The notes under the pieces: model-generated | Database searches by the model: none | Told to the model about the DNA's origin: nothing | Seen by the model: only the letters and a program-made list of their open reading frames with translations | Shown here: positions 17,833-26,574 of the stretch, piece by piece | Numbering within the stretch: the stretch's first letter is position 1 | Layout: each line of letters begins with the position of its first letter | Position numbers and translations under genes: made by a program | Source of the DNA: Haloglomus litoreum | Lineage (GTDB): Archaea; Halobacteriota; Halobacteria; Halobacteriales; Haloarculaceae | NCBI RefSeq assembly: GCF_029338515.1 | Contig: NZ_CP119988.1 | Location: 4,340,001 to 4,404,000, forward strand | DNA length: 64,000 nt | Reading direction: 5' to 3'

Positions 17833-19293
17833 TCAGCGGTCGGCGTGCCAGGAGAGCGCCGTCTCGAGGTCGTGGGGGATGTGACCGCCGGTCGCCGCCG
17901 CGCGGTCGAGGTACGCGCGGAGGTCGGGACGGTACTCCGGATGGGCACAGTGTTCGACCAGCGTCTCGGCCCGTTCCCGGGGGTCCAGTCCCCGGAGGTC
18001 GGCGACGCCCTGTTCGGTCACGACGATGGAGACGTCGTGCTCCGTGTGGTCGACGTGCGGGACCATCGGGACGATGCGGGAGATGTCGCCACCGGCGGCG
18101 GTCGACTGCAGCGTGACGACCGAGAGGTGCGCGTTGCGGATGAAGTCGCCGCTCCCGCCGATGCCGTTGACGACGTGCGAGCCGTTCAGGTGGGTGGAGT
18201 TGACGTGGCCGTAGACGTCCACCTCGAGGCCGGAGTTGACCGCCACGACACCGAACCGGCGTATCAGCTCCGGGCTGTTGGAGATATCCGACGGGCGAAG
18301 CACCACGGACTCCTTGTACCGGTCGATGTCGTCGAACAGTCGCTCCTGCCCCTCGGTCGAGAGGGCCAGCGAGGCGGCACTGGCCGCCTCGAGGTTGCCC
18401 GCGTCGAGCATGTCCAGCAGCCCGTCCTGCATGACCTCGCCGAAGTAGACGACGTCCCGGTCGCCGAAGTCGACGGACTCGAACGCCCCCATCAGCGCGT
18501 TGCCGAGCGACCCGACGCCGAACTGGAGCGCGACCGACTCCGCCAGCACGGGATTGCGCTCCAGCTCCGCGTAGAGGAACTCGACGAGGTTGTCGGCGAT
18601 AGAAAGGTCGGGCCCGGTCGGGTCGCGGAACTCGTACGGGCTGTCGGGGGCCTCGGTCCGGACGACCGCCGCGAGTTTCTCGGGCTCGAACCGGATCTTC
18701 GCGCCCCCGATCCGCCCGCCCGGGTCGGTCAGTGGGATGGGGTCACGGTGGGGCGGGGAGGACGGCCGGTAGACGTCGTGGAGCGCCTGGAGCCCGAGGG
18801 GCTGTGCCTCGTTGACCTCGACGATCAACCGCTCGGCGGCCGCCACGTACGCGGGCGTCGGGCCGAGCGCGGTGCTCGGGACGAGCCAGTCGGGGCCGAC
18901 CGCGACCGCCTCGACGACCGCGACGTCGACGGTGCCGTACTGCCCGAAGGCGACCTCGTCGGCGAGCGGGGAGACGTGCCGGTCGTGGAAGTGGATCCGC
19001 CCGTCGTTGATGGCGTTGCGCGAGGCCGCCTGCGCCTGGTAGGGGAACCGGCGGTCGATGGCGCCGGCCTCGACGAGGTCCGTGTCGATCTCGGCGCCGA
19101 GGCTGCCGCCACTGATGACTGTCAGTCCGTAGTCCTCGGCGGCGTCCCGGATCTCTCGGGGGACCGCCTTCGGGTAGCCGACACTGCCGAAGCCGCTGAC
19201 GGCCATCGTCGCGTTCGTTCCGACGAACGAAGCCGCCTCCACCGCGTCGACGACCGGAACGTCACCGCTGAACCGCGCGTTCACAGGCTCCAT
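17833..19293 (-). CDS. acetyl-CoA hydrolase/transferase family CoA-transferase (Cat1/AarC-like)
   Basis: A 486-residue class I CoA-transferase. The catalytic glutamate lies in the conserved context SGLEVDVYGHVNSTH, and the oxyanion/CoA loop is GIGGSGDFIRNA. The length and the C-terminal ITEQGVADLRGL-like motif (VTEQGVADLRGLDPRERA) fit succinyl-CoA:acetate or 4-hydroxybutyrate CoA-transferases. It would move CoA onto a dicarboxylic or short-chain acid. It is followed seven bases upstream by the MaoC gene and then the acyl-CoA dehydrogenase, a set expected for CoA-activation and oxidation of one acid. Confidence 0.88.
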   Translation of the reverse strand: MEPVNARFSGDVPVVDAVEAASFVGTNATMAVSGFGSVGYPKAVPREIRDAAEDYGLTVISGGSLGAEIDTDLVEAGAIDRRFPYQAQAASRNAINDGRIHFHDRHVSPLADEVAFGQYGTVDVAVVEAVAVGPDWLVPSTALGPTPAYVAAAERLIVEVNEAQPLGLQALHDVYRPSSPPHRDPIPLTDPGGRIGGAKIRFEPEKLAAVVRTEAPDSPYEFRDPTGPDLSIADNLVEFLYAELERNPVLAESVALQFGVGSLGNALMGAFESVDFGDRDVVYFGEVMQDGLLDMLDAGNLEAASAASLALSTEGQERLFDDIDRYKESVVLRPSDISNSPELIRRFGVVAVNSGLEVDVYGHVNSTHLNGSHVVNGIGGSGDFIRNAHLSVVTLQSTAAGGDISRIVPMVPHVDHTEHDVSIVVTEQGVADLRGLDPRERAETLVEHCAHPEYRPDLRAYLDRAAATGGHIPHDLETALSWHADR

Positions 19294-19299
19294 CAGGAA

Positions 19300-19863
19300 T
19301 CACGCGATGTCCGTCCGCGTGGTCCCGACACCGGCCGGCCACCCGGGCGGCTGCTCCGGAGTCGGGTCGGCGTACTCGCGCTTGAGCACCATCGGGGTCC
19401 GTTTCAACGAGAGGACGAGTTCGTCGTCCTGGTTGTAGCCGCGAAGTGCGGTCCGGACGATTCCGACGTGGTCCCGGGAGTCGGACTCGCGCTTCTCGAT
19501 GACCTCGCTCTCCGCGAACAGCGTATCCCCGTGGAACATGGGCCCGTGGTGACGGACCTCGTCGTAGCCGAGGTTGGCCGTCGCGTTCTGCGAGATGTCG
19601 ATGACGCTCATCCCGACCGCGGTCGCGATGACGACGAGCCCGTTGACCAGCCGCTCGCCGAACTCCGTCTCGGCGGCGTACGCCTCGTTGAAGTGCATCG
19701 GGTTGAGGTTCATCGTCACGTTCGTCAACCAGACGTCGTCCGTCTCGGTGATCGTCCGACCGTACGGGTGCTTGTAGATGTCGCCGACCTCGAAGTCCTC
19801 GTAGTACCGGCCCTGCCAGCCGGACACCAGTCGCTTCTCGGGGGGGCTGTCGGAATCGTCCAT
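19300..19863 (-). CDS. MaoC-like hot-dog hydratase/dehydratase
   Basis: A 187-residue hot-dog fold protein related to enoyl-CoA or mesaconyl/methylmalyl-CoA hydratases. The usual hydratase-2 signature D-x-N-P-x-H appears here as N-L-N-P-M-H in NVTMNLNPMHFNEAYA: the histidine and asparagine are kept but the first, catalytic aspartate is Asn. ERLVNGLVVIATAVG follows, as in the family. It lies six bases from the CoA-transferase gene. The substitution could shift substrate or lower activity; the function remains inferred from fold and context. Confidence 0.82.
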   Translation of the reverse strand: MDDSDSPPEKRLVSGWQGRYYEDFEVGDIYKHPYGRTITETDDVWLTNVTMNLNPMHFNEAYAAETEFGERLVNGLVVIATAVGMSVIDISQNATANLGYDEVRHHGPMFHGDTLFAESEVIEKRESDSRDHVGIVRTALRGYNQDDELVLSLKRTPMVLKREYADPTPEQPPGWPAGVGTTRTDIA

Positions 19864-19967
19864 ATGCGTTCACCTCTACTGGCCCTGTCTCGACCATAAG
19901 TGTGTGGGTGCAGCACACGGACGCGGCACCGTCGGGTGAACGGGCGGGACGGTCGGCGGAGTCGGTG

Positions 19968-21158
19968 TCAGTACGACCGGGGGAGCCCCAGCGCGTTCGT
20001 CCCGAGGTAGTTGAGGGCGAGCTCCTGCGTGATGGGCACGAGGCGGGTCAGGCGCGCCTCGCGCATGTAGCGTTCGACGTCGTACTCGCGGGCCACGCCG
20101 AAGCCGCCGTGGGCCTGGACGGCGATGTCCGCGGCCTCGAACGCCGACTCCGCGGCGAGGTACTTCGCCATGTTGGCCTGCACGCCCGCCATGCTGCGGT
20201 CGGCGTCGTGGATGCGCTCGGTCGCCCCGTAGACGACCTGCTTCGCCGCCATCAGGTGCGCGAACGCCTCCGCCAGCGGGTGCTGGATGGCCTGGTTCTT
20301 CCCGATGGGGCGGTCGAACACCTCGCGGTCGTTGGCGTAGTCGACCCCGGCCATGATGGCCGCCTCACCGAGCCCGATGCACTCGGCGGCGATCACGAGC
20401 CGCTCCTCGTTCAGCCCGTCGAGGACCTGGTAGAAGCCACGACCCTCCTCGCCGATGAGGTTCTCGGCGGGGACGCGGGCGCCCTCGAACCAGAGCTCGT
20501 AGGAGTGGACGGCACCGGTGGCCGTCTTCGGGATGGACCGCATCTCGAAGCTGCCCTGGGACTGGATGTCGTCGACGTCGACCAGGAACATCGAGATGCC
20601 CTGGGTCCGCTTCTCGACCTCCGACTTCGGGGTCGTCCGGGCCATCAGGACGATGTAGTCCGTGGCGTCGACCCGGGAGATCCAGATCTTCTGGCCGTCG
20701 ATCACGTACTCGTCCCCGTCCCGGGTGGCCGAGGTCTCGATGGAGGTCGAGTCCGACCCGGCGTTGGGCTCGGTCAGCCCGAGCGACTGGATGCTGGCCT
20801 CGCCGCGGGCGAGCCGCGGGAGCAGGTCCTCCTTCATCGCCTCGCTCCCGTAGTTGACGATCGGCGGGACGTTGTAGATGCCGCCGTGGATCGCCTGTGC
20901 CGCCGCGAACCCGCCGCCGCTCGCGGCGATCTCCTCCATCATGACGACGACCTCGCTCGTCGTCATCCCCGGCCCACCGTACTCCTCGGGGACCAGCGCG
21001 CCCAGCCAGCCCTCCTCCGCAAGCGTGTCGACGAACTCGGTCGGATACTCCTCGCGGCGGTCGCGCTCGCGCCAGTACTCGTCGCCGAAGTCCTCGCAGA
21101 TCTCCCTGATGCTCTTCTGGACGAGCCGCTGACCCTCGGATAGTTCTACGGTCTGCAT
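19968..21158 (-). CDS. acyl-CoA dehydrogenase
   Basis: A 396-residue FAD-dependent acyl-CoA dehydrogenase. Seen are the N-terminal helical domain, SLGLTEPNAGSDSTSI with the FAD-binding beta region, YVIDGQKIWISRV, and the C-terminal QAHGGFGVAREYDVERYMREAR that carries FAD-contacting Gly and Arg residues. The start MQTVELSEGQRLVQKSIREI is preferred over a methionine seven residues upstream. It is transcribed in the same direction as the MaoC and CoA-transferase genes, about 100 bp upstream, and would perform the alpha-beta oxidation step. Confidence 0.9.
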   Translation of the reverse strand: MQTVELSEGQRLVQKSIREICEDFGDEYWRERDRREEYPTEFVDTLAEEGWLGALVPEEYGGPGMTTSEVVVMMEEIAASGGGFAAAQAIHGGIYNVPPIVNYGSEAMKEDLLPRLARGEASIQSLGLTEPNAGSDSTSIETSATRDGDEYVIDGQKIWISRVDATDYIVLMARTTPKSEVEKRTQGISMFLVDVDDIQSQGSFEMRSIPKTATGAVHSYELWFEGARVPAENLIGEEGRGFYQVLDGLNEERLVIAAECIGLGEAAIMAGVDYANDREVFDRPIGKNQAIQHPLAEAFAHLMAAKQVVYGATERIHDADRSMAGVQANMAKYLAAESAFEAADIAVQAHGGFGVAREYDVERYMREARLTRLVPITQELALNYLGTNALGLPRSY

Positions 21159-21221
21159 AGCCGACAGTAGCTGTCCCATGGATACCGACGGCGAGGGACG
21201 GGGCAGAGATAAATCTATTCG

Positions 21222-21389
21222 TCAGGGCCGGTACCCCGTCTCGCGGCCACCGGGCGTGCCGGTGTCGCACCCCGGACAGGGGACGACCTGTTCAGCGATG
21301 ACGAACGGTCCGCCACCGCCCGCCAGGCCCGGTCGAGAGACCACCGCCCAGAGCGCCCACGACGGCCGTTGAAATGGCTGATCCGACAC
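21222..21389 (-). CDS. possible small protein with CxxC, unassigned
   Basis: A 55-residue frame starting at GTG 21389. The last 35 residues have haloarchaeal-like codon use and end in VVPCPGCDTGTPGGRETGYRP, with a single C-P-G-C pair. The first part has ordinary third-position use, so coding is only suggestive. There is no recognisable family. It lies between the acyl-CoA dehydrogenase and the IclR gene. Confidence 0.25.
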   Translation of the reverse strand: MSDQPFQRPSWALWAVVSRPGLAGGGGPFVIAEQVVPCPGCDTGTPGGRETGYRP

Positions 21390-21847
21390 CGCCCATGTCA
21401 CCAGTTCACGCACACCGTTCGGGATGGCTGAACGCCCCTTCGACGAGCCGATCGAGAGTATTGAGAGGTATTGAGCGAAAACGTGGGACAATCGGGCATA
21501 ACCCCGGGTATAGATCCCAGTATAGCACGGAATCTCGATCAGATCGGGGAGTGTTGCCGACTTACGGGGAGATCCGTGCCGCGACCGCCGCCACACGGTC
21601 GGTTCAGCGATGCGGCACGGGCACCAGCGAGTCGGCATCTCGGCGCCTGCTGGGCCATGACACACGTTGCTCGGCCCTGCTCGTGGGCATCCGGTCCGCC
21701 GTTCGTCTGGTCGGGGAGATACGGCGCGGCAGCCCTGAGGCAGCGTTCGCAGGTGTTTCGGCGGCGATACCGATTGATTCGGTGATTGCGGACGAGCGTT
21801 CACCGATGCCGAACGAATTATGTGGGTCGGTCACGTGAGCCACACGC
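21390..21847. other. intergenic region before the IclR gene
   Basis: No convincing gene is seen. The stretch has lower GC than its neighbours. Two short direct repeats are visible: TATTGAG twice at about 21458-21477, and GTATAG twice around 21510-21525. These could be regulator sites or TATA-like elements, but nothing ties them to a specific protein. Confidence 0.4.
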
Positions 21848-22618
21848 ATGGAGCACCACGGGACACAGGGCGGGCAGGTGAAATCGGTCGAGCGGGCGAT
21901 GGAGATCGTGGAGACGGTCATGGAGATGGAGGGAGCGGGTGTCTCGGAACTCGCAGCCGAACTCGACATGGCCAAGAGCACCGTCCACGGGTACCTCACG
22001 ACACTCCACCGGCTGGGCTACCTGGTCAAGGAGGGCGAGAGCTACCAGATCGGAACCCGATTCCTCCGGTTCGGCGAGTACTCGCGCACCCGCAAGCCCG
22101 AGTACGGGATGGCAGCCAAGAAGGTCACCGAGCTGGCCGAGGAGACCGAGGAGCGGTCGCAGTTCGTCATCGAGGAGCTGGGCCGTGGCGTGTTCCTCTA
22201 CCGGGAGTCGGGTGCGCACGCGGTCGAGACGGGGTCGGGAACCGGCAAGCGGATGCACCTCCACTCCACCTCCGCCGGGAAGGCCATCCTCGCCCACCTG
22301 CCCGACGAGACCGTCGACGAGATACTCGACCGCTGGGGTCTGCCCGCGGTGACGCCGGCGACGATTACCGACGAGGGGGCGCTGCGCGACGAACTCGCCG
22401 ACATCCGCGACCGCGGGTTCGCCCTCAACCGCGAGGAGAACATCGAGGGGCTCCACGCTGTCGGGGTTCCGGTCCAGCTGCAGGACGGGACGGTGATCGG
22501 CGCCCTCTCCATCTCCGGTCCCACGCACCGGCTGAAGGGGGAGTACCTCCTCGACGACCTCCCGGACCTCCTCCTCGGGACCGCGAACGAACTCGAACTG
22601 AACATCACCTACTCGTAG
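21848..22618 (+). CDS. IclR family transcriptional regulator (first copy)
   Basis: A 256-residue IclR regulator. The N-terminal winged helix covers residues about 10-70 (VSELAAELDMAKSTVHGYLTTLHRLGYLV), and the effector domain covers about 85-250 with LHSTSAGKAILAHLP and GLHAVGVPVQLQDGTVIGALSISGP. IclR proteins bind small organic acids and control catabolic genes, so it probably governs part of the island to its left. It is divergent from the acyl-CoA dehydrogenase unit and convergent with the SMC-like gene 100 bp away. A second IclR gene lies near the second SMC-RdfA module. Confidence 0.9.
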   Translation: MEHHGTQGGQVKSVERAMEIVETVMEMEGAGVSELAAELDMAKSTVHGYLTTLHRLGYLVKEGESYQIGTRFLRFGEYSRTRKPEYGMAAKKVTELAEETEERSQFVIEELGRGVFLYRESGAHAVETGSGTGKRMHLHSTSAGKAILAHLPDETVDEILDRWGLPAVTPATITDEGALRDELADIRDRGFALNREENIEGLHAVGVPVQLQDGTVIGALSISGPTHRLKGEYLLDDLPDLLLGTANELELNITYS

Positions 22619-22718
22619 GCCGGCGGTCGGGACAGCGGGGCGGCGCCGGGGAGTGGGGAACAGCCCGTCGGTCGGGGCGCCGAGGAGGAGTCGGGGAGGA
22701 CGAACAGCCCGCCGGGCT

Positions 22719-24662
22719 TCAGATGTCGGTCACACGCTCGTACCGCTCGTCGAGGGCGGCGGCGTCCTCGGGGAGGAGCGCGATGACGATGGTGTCGACG
22801 AACCGCTCGAAGTACTCGACCAGTGCGGCGATGCGGGCGCTGTCGAGCGCCTCCATCGAGTCCAGCAGCATGAACGGGACCTCGTCGTTCAGGTCGTGGA
22901 CGAGGTAGCCCGCGAGCGCGAAGATGAGACCGACCACCTCCCGTTCGCTCTCCGAGAGGTGGTCGATGGTGTCCTCGTACACGGTACCGCTGTCGGAGCT
23001 CCGGACGATGTGGAGGTCGAACGTGCTCTTCCGGGTCTTCGAGCGCCCCTCACGGACCGTCCGTTCCCGGCGCTCGATCCAGACCCGCTCGATGTTCCGG
23101 TACTCGAGGATGCCGAGTATCGCATCCATGTGCCCGTTGAACTGCTCGACGGCGTCGGCCTCGATGCGGTCGACCTGGGTCCGGCGGTCCGCGAGCTCGG
23201 ACGCGAGTTCCTCGCGCCGCTCCGCCAGGTCGTCCCGGTTGTCCTCGATGGCCTCGATGGCCTCGATCTCGGACCGGGTCTCCGAGAGCTCCGACTCGAC
23301 CCGTGACAGCTCGAACTCGAGCTGGTTGACCGCCCGGTGTCGGTCCAGGATTTCGCTGTAGTCCTCCTCCTGCAGGGATTCGACCGCCGCCTCGAGGGAC
23401 TCGACCTCGTCGAGCAGCTCCGCCTTCCGCCCCTGCAGCTCCGTGACGGTCCCCTCCCGGGTCTCGACCTCCGCCTCCGCCTCCGCGATCCGTGACTCCA
23501 GCCGCTCGCGCTCCTGTTGCTGTCGCTCCAGTTCCTTCCGCCGGGATTCCAGCTCCTCGATGCGGTCCCTGATCTCCGTCCGCTCGCTGTACTTCTCCTC
23601 GTTCACGTCCCGGAGGACCTGGAGGGTCCGCTCGATCTCCCCCTCCTCGACCTCGGAGCCGCACGTCCAGCAGGTCACCGTACCGGGCGCGACGAGCTGG
23701 TCGGTCACGGCGTCCGCCCCCTCGGGCCCGTCCCCGAACTCCGACAGGACCTCGGGCGCGTCCCCCTCGAGCATATCACGGTTGAACTGGATGACGCTCT
23801 GCAGGTCGTTGATCTGCGAGTCGATGTCCGAGGCCTCCGTTCGGAGCCTGCCGATCTCCGCCTCCAGCTCCGCGTGCTCGCCCATCGGCGCGTCGGGCAT
23901 CGCCGCCAGCTCCTCGCGGTGCTCCGCGAGGTCCGCCTCGAGCATCTCGAGTGCCTCCCGTTCGACCCCGATGCTCCGGCGGGTCTCCGAAAGCTCCGAG
24001 CGGGCGTCGTTGAGCGCCTCCAGCGTCTCCTCCAGCTCCGCTTTCACCTCCCGTTGCTCCTCGACATCCGCCTCGGCCGCCGCCAGCTCCGCCCGCTCGG
24101 ACTCGAGCTCCGCCCGCTTCGACTCGACCGCCTCCTCGAGGTCGGCGAGCTGTGTCTCCAGCTCCGGCAGGCGCTCGAACTCCGCCTCCAGCTCCTCGAT
24201 CTCCTCGTCGATGCGCTGTTTCTCCCGGGTCAGCGACCGTATCTCGGCCTCGATGGCGTCGGTATCGACCGGCCGCATGATGAGCTCCCGCAGGTCGTCG
24301 TTGCGGACGACCGCACGCCGTGCGGGGTTGGCCTCCAGGAGGAACGCGAAGGTGTCCGCGACCTCCGGGTCGTCGAGGTAGGGGTCCCCCCGGAACGTGA
24401 CCCCATCCCCGCTCCCGACCAGCGTCCGCGAGTACGCAGCGTCGTCGGTCCGCAACGTCACCTCGCCCCGGTCGGCATCCCCCTTGAGCGTCGCGTTGTC
24501 GCTCCCCAGCACCGCCATGAGGGCCTGCAGGAACGACGTCCGGTTCGTGGCGTTGCGGCCGGTGAGGACGGTGACCCCCGGGGAGAGCGCGACGGTCGTC
24601 TCGTCGATGCCGCCGATGTTCTCGACGGACACCTCCATGTCCTGCTGCAGTAGTTCACTCAT
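22719..24662 (-). CDS. archaea-specific SMC-related protein (first copy)
   Basis: A 647-residue SMC/Rad50-like protein: globular N-terminus, long coiled coil, central CWTCGS zinc hook near residue 328, returning coiled coil, and C-terminal ATPase lobe. The P-loop is atypical, G35-R-N-A-T-N-R-T-S, lacking the usual Gly-Lys. The signature-like LSESEREVVGL is near residue 570. The Walker B region reads FMLLDSMEALD, with Ser where the catalytic Glu normally stands. The family is known in haloarchaea next to rdfA and has been linked to cell shape in Haloferax volcanii (from memory). The start at 24662 matches the length of the paralog at 40 kb. The intergenic region ahead of it carries two dyads. 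Confidence 0.85.
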   Translation of the reverse strand: MSELLQQDMEVSVENIGGIDETTVALSPGVTVLTGRNATNRTSFLQALMAVLGSDNATLKGDADRGEVTLRTDDAAYSRTLVGSGDGVTFRGDPYLDDPEVADTFAFLLEANPARRAVVRNDDLRELIMRPVDTDAIEAEIRSLTREKQRIDEEIEELEAEFERLPELETQLADLEEAVESKRAELESERAELAAAEADVEEQREVKAELEETLEALNDARSELSETRRSIGVEREALEMLEADLAEHREELAAMPDAPMGEHAELEAEIGRLRTEASDIDSQINDLQSVIQFNRDMLEGDAPEVLSEFGDGPEGADAVTDQLVAPGTVTCWTCGSEVEEGEIERTLQVLRDVNEEKYSERTEIRDRIEELESRRKELERQQQERERLESRIAEAEAEVETREGTVTELQGRKAELLDEVESLEAAVESLQEEDYSEILDRHRAVNQLEFELSRVESELSETRSEIEAIEAIEDNRDDLAERREELASELADRRTQVDRIEADAVEQFNGHMDAILGILEYRNIERVWIERRERTVREGRSKTRKSTFDLHIVRSSDSGTVYEDTIDHLSESEREVVGLIFALAGYLVHDLNDEVPFMLLDSMEALDSARIAALVEYFERFVDTIVIALLPEDAAALDERYERVTDI

Positions 24663-24741
24663 CCTTCCTGGACGCTCACGAGCCGGGACTATAGACCTTG
24701 ACATCCACCCCCCGGCTCGCCCGGTCGACGACCAGAGAGCG

Positions 24742-24761
24742 TTACATCAATACAGCTGTAA
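24742..24761 (+). promoter_or_regulatory. TTACA-N10-TGTAA dyad, module 1, site a
   Basis: TTACATCAATACAGCTGTAA, a 20-bp imperfect palindrome about 80 bp before the SMC-like start. It is one of four sites in the window sharing TTACA, an inner AC and CTGTAA in the same orientation. It is a candidate operator for a dimeric regulator. Confidence 0.55.
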
Positions 24762-24823
24762 AGGCCGTCCAGCAGCGTCGACGCCCGTGTCCGCGAGCCT
24801 CCCGGGCGGCGGCGGCACACCCC

Positions 24824-24843
24824 TTACACGCATACAACTGTAA
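24824..24843 (+). promoter_or_regulatory. TTACA-N10-TGTAA dyad, module 1, site b
   Basis: TTACACGCATACAACTGTAA, two bases from the rdfA-like stop codon and 82 bp (centre to centre) from site a. It has the same orientation and arm spacing as the other three sites. Confidence 0.55.
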
Positions 24844-24845
24844 AG

Positions 24846-25469
24846 TCAGGCCGGCCCACAGTGACATCCGCCCCGCTCGAGGAGTTCGCCGACCCGGTAT
24901 CGGCGACCACAGCCCCGACAGTGCGCCCGGGTCTCGACGATGACGTCCATGTCGCCGACCCTCACCTCGCCCGCGTTCTCGAGCGAGTCGATACCCTGCT
25001 CGGCGACGGCCGTGAGTCGCGTCTCCAGCCGGTTGATCCGATCCCGAACGGTAGGGCCCCGGTCGGCGTCATCGGTCGGCGGTGAGGCGTCACGCCACTT
25101 CGTGAGGTAGGTGTGGATGGACGTATGCGAGACGAACTCCTCGCGGACCGTCGCGGGGTCGAGCCCGTGCTGTTCGAGGCGGGCCTCCGTCTGCCGGCGG
25201 ACACCACTGCTCACGTCGTCCTCGGTGAGGAGCCGGTACATGTTCGTCGCCTCGCCCTCCAGGGGTTCGGCGCCCGCATCCACGAGCTTCGTGGCCAGGA
25301 TACGGACGTTGAACTCGTCGGCGAGCTGCCTGAGGCTCCGCCGGTCCTCCCCGGCCGTCCACGCGCGTTCGAGCTGGGCGCCGTAGTCGCCTAGCTCGTA
25401 CTGGTCGATGAGACGCTGGACCTTGCTCCGCCTCGAAGTCCCGGCAGCGTCGTTCCCCGAATCGCTCAT
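24846..25469 (-). CDS. rdfA: RdfA-like rod-determining factor (first copy)
   Basis: A 207-residue cytoplasmic protein of the haloarchaeal RdfA family. It begins SKVQRLIDQYELGDYGAQLE, has the conserved NMYRLLTEDDVSSGVRRQ segment near residue 80 and FVSHTSIHTYLTKWR near residue 120. It ends in a small zinc-ribbon-like unit with four cysteines (CRGCGRRYRV and CHC). In Haloferax volcanii, RdfA promotes rod shape and is encoded beside an SMC-like gene (from memory of published work). The same arrangement is seen here, with rdfA upstream of the SMC-like gene on one strand. The start at 25469 is set by homology with the copy at 42.8 kb. Confidence 0.82.
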   Translation of the reverse strand: MSDSGNDAAGTSRRSKVQRLIDQYELGDYGAQLERAWTAGEDRRSLRQLADEFNVRILATKLVDAGAEPLEGEATNMYRLLTEDDVSSGVRRQTEARLEQHGLDPATVREEFVSHTSIHTYLTKWRDASPPTDDADRGPTVRDRINRLETRLTAVAEQGIDSLENAGEVRVGDMDVIVETRAHCRGCGRRYRVGELLERGGCHCGPA

Positions 25470-25780
25470 GCGACGGCTACCGACCCGGGACACATAACCC
25501 CTGGTCCTCGCTGCGGCCACCGGTCGGCGTTCGACACGGGGCCATGGGCTGAGACAGGACGGTGTTTGCATAATTCCCTGTAACACATTCCCGGGAGCAC
25601 AAGAGGGATCCGAGGCGAGAGACACCCCATGAGCGAACCCTGGAGCACCGCCGACGCAGTCCCTCCGGAACGCCCACAAGACCCAGATACGGAGCAGATG
25701 CGAGCCTTCCGAGGTTGCGCAGACCTACGGTGACGGTGTCGGTGTGGACCATTCCCCCCCAGAAACCCCGGCCTTTCACC
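25470..25780. other. intergenic region upstream of the first rdfA-like gene
   Basis: No credible gene is seen. It should contain the promoter of the SMC-RdfA module. A half-site CTGTAAC at 25578-25584 resembles one arm of the dyads further downstream, but the matching left arm is absent. Confidence 0.4.
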
Positions 25781-25951
25781 TAAAATCCATAGAAAGTACT
25801 AGAAGTATATTTCTAGAATTTATAAATCATATTAGATACGAACCTGGCCCAGAGTTCAAATTCGAACCCATTCAGTAGAGATTCAACCGTACATAGCATC
25901 CCCCGAGTCTACGACCCACTTTCTCTAAATAATAATATCAAAATCGTGTGC
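25781..25951. other. A/T-rich tract, module 1
   Basis: About 170 bp dominated by A and T (for example AGTATATTTCTAGAATTTATAAATCATATTAG) in otherwise very GC-rich DNA. No ORF, tRNA or origin-type repeat is recognised in it. A comparable tract precedes the second rdfA-like gene. Confidence 0.6.
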
Positions 25952-26002
25952 ACCTGCCTCTCGACTGCGGAGCCGTCCCAGGTCGTGCCGGCGTCCCGGG
26001 GA

Positions 26003-26123
26003 GAAAGCTCCCGTGGCCCCTTTCACTCCCGCCCCGCGTGGCTTTCCAGGGCCGCTTCACACCGTGCTGGCTCGGTACGTGCGCTCCATGCGCCCGGCGG
26101 CCTCGGCCGGGAGTGGAAGGGGC
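26003..26123. repeat. dispersed structured repeat, copy A
   Basis: It begins GAAAGCTCCCGTGGCCCCTTTCA and ends CGGGAGTGGAAGGGGC, whose halves pair as a long imperfect stem. The middle contains CACCGTGCTGGCTCGGT, which forms a second hairpin. Another copy lies at 60337-60466 with near-identical left arm and central hairpin. It may be a miniature inverted-repeat element or a structured RNA. Confidence 0.6.
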
Positions 26124-26223
26124 TGACCGTCGTCGGCGCGGACCCGCCTCTCCCGTGCGAGCGTCCCAGCGGCATCCCCCTGGAGCCCGAACTGTTTTGT
26201 CGGCGTCCGGAGAACCGGCTGTC

Positions 26224-26562
26224 GTGATCGACGCACTGCCAGACCGGGCCCTGACGAACGACGAGGCGGAGCAGCTCAAACAGCAGGACGCTCGCATCGT
26301 GCCTCTGTCGGTGCTCAAGGGTGGCGACGACCCGTTCGTCATCTACACGATGGCGTTCTACAGCAGCGAGGCCGGCGAGGTCCACCTCCTGGGCTACGCC
26401 GATGAGGAGGGTGGCTGGGTCCAGTTCGAGTCGTTCCCGGACGACGAGTGGACCGTCGAGCGACAGGAGGCCCGGGTCCGGGAGTGGGTCGACGAGCAGT
26501 ACGGGGACGAGTTCGAGCAGGGGATGCTCGACGAGGAGTCCGGCACGGTCGACATGGGCTGA
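26224..26562 (+). CDS. hypothetical acidic protein
   Basis: A 112-residue cytoplasmic protein starting at GTG 26224 (IDALPDRALTNDEAEQL). It is strongly acidic, has no cysteines and no membrane segment. Residues about 38-60 (DPFVIYTMAFYSSEAGEVHLLGYADE) look like antiparallel beta strands, and the C-terminus is helical and acidic. No family is recognised. Codon use is normal for the genome, supporting a real gene. The open frame extends further upstream, but those residues are shadow coding from the repeat and are excluded. Confidence 0.6.
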   Translation: MIDALPDRALTNDEAEQLKQQDARIVPLSVLKGGDDPFVIYTMAFYSSEAGEVHLLGYADEEGGWVQFESFPDDEWTVERQEARVREWVDEQYGDEFEQGMLDEESGTVDMG

Positions 26563-26574
26563 CTCCCAGGCGGA

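Noticed and set aside
16522-19899. Very long open frame (about 1125 codons) on the plus strand
   Set aside because: It spans the real PrpD, CoA-transferase and MaoC genes in another frame or strand; its arginine/proline/valine-rich product has no domains. Long shadow frames are expected at this GC content.
21378-21480. Alternative minus-strand frame MGGVGSAISTAVVGALGGGL as a small membrane protein
   Set aside because: It ends after 34 residues with no second helix or start-signal support; composition could be chance.
25578-25584. CTGTAAC as a fifth dyad of the SMC-RdfA set
   Set aside because: The left arm TTACA is absent at the required distance; only a half-site remains.
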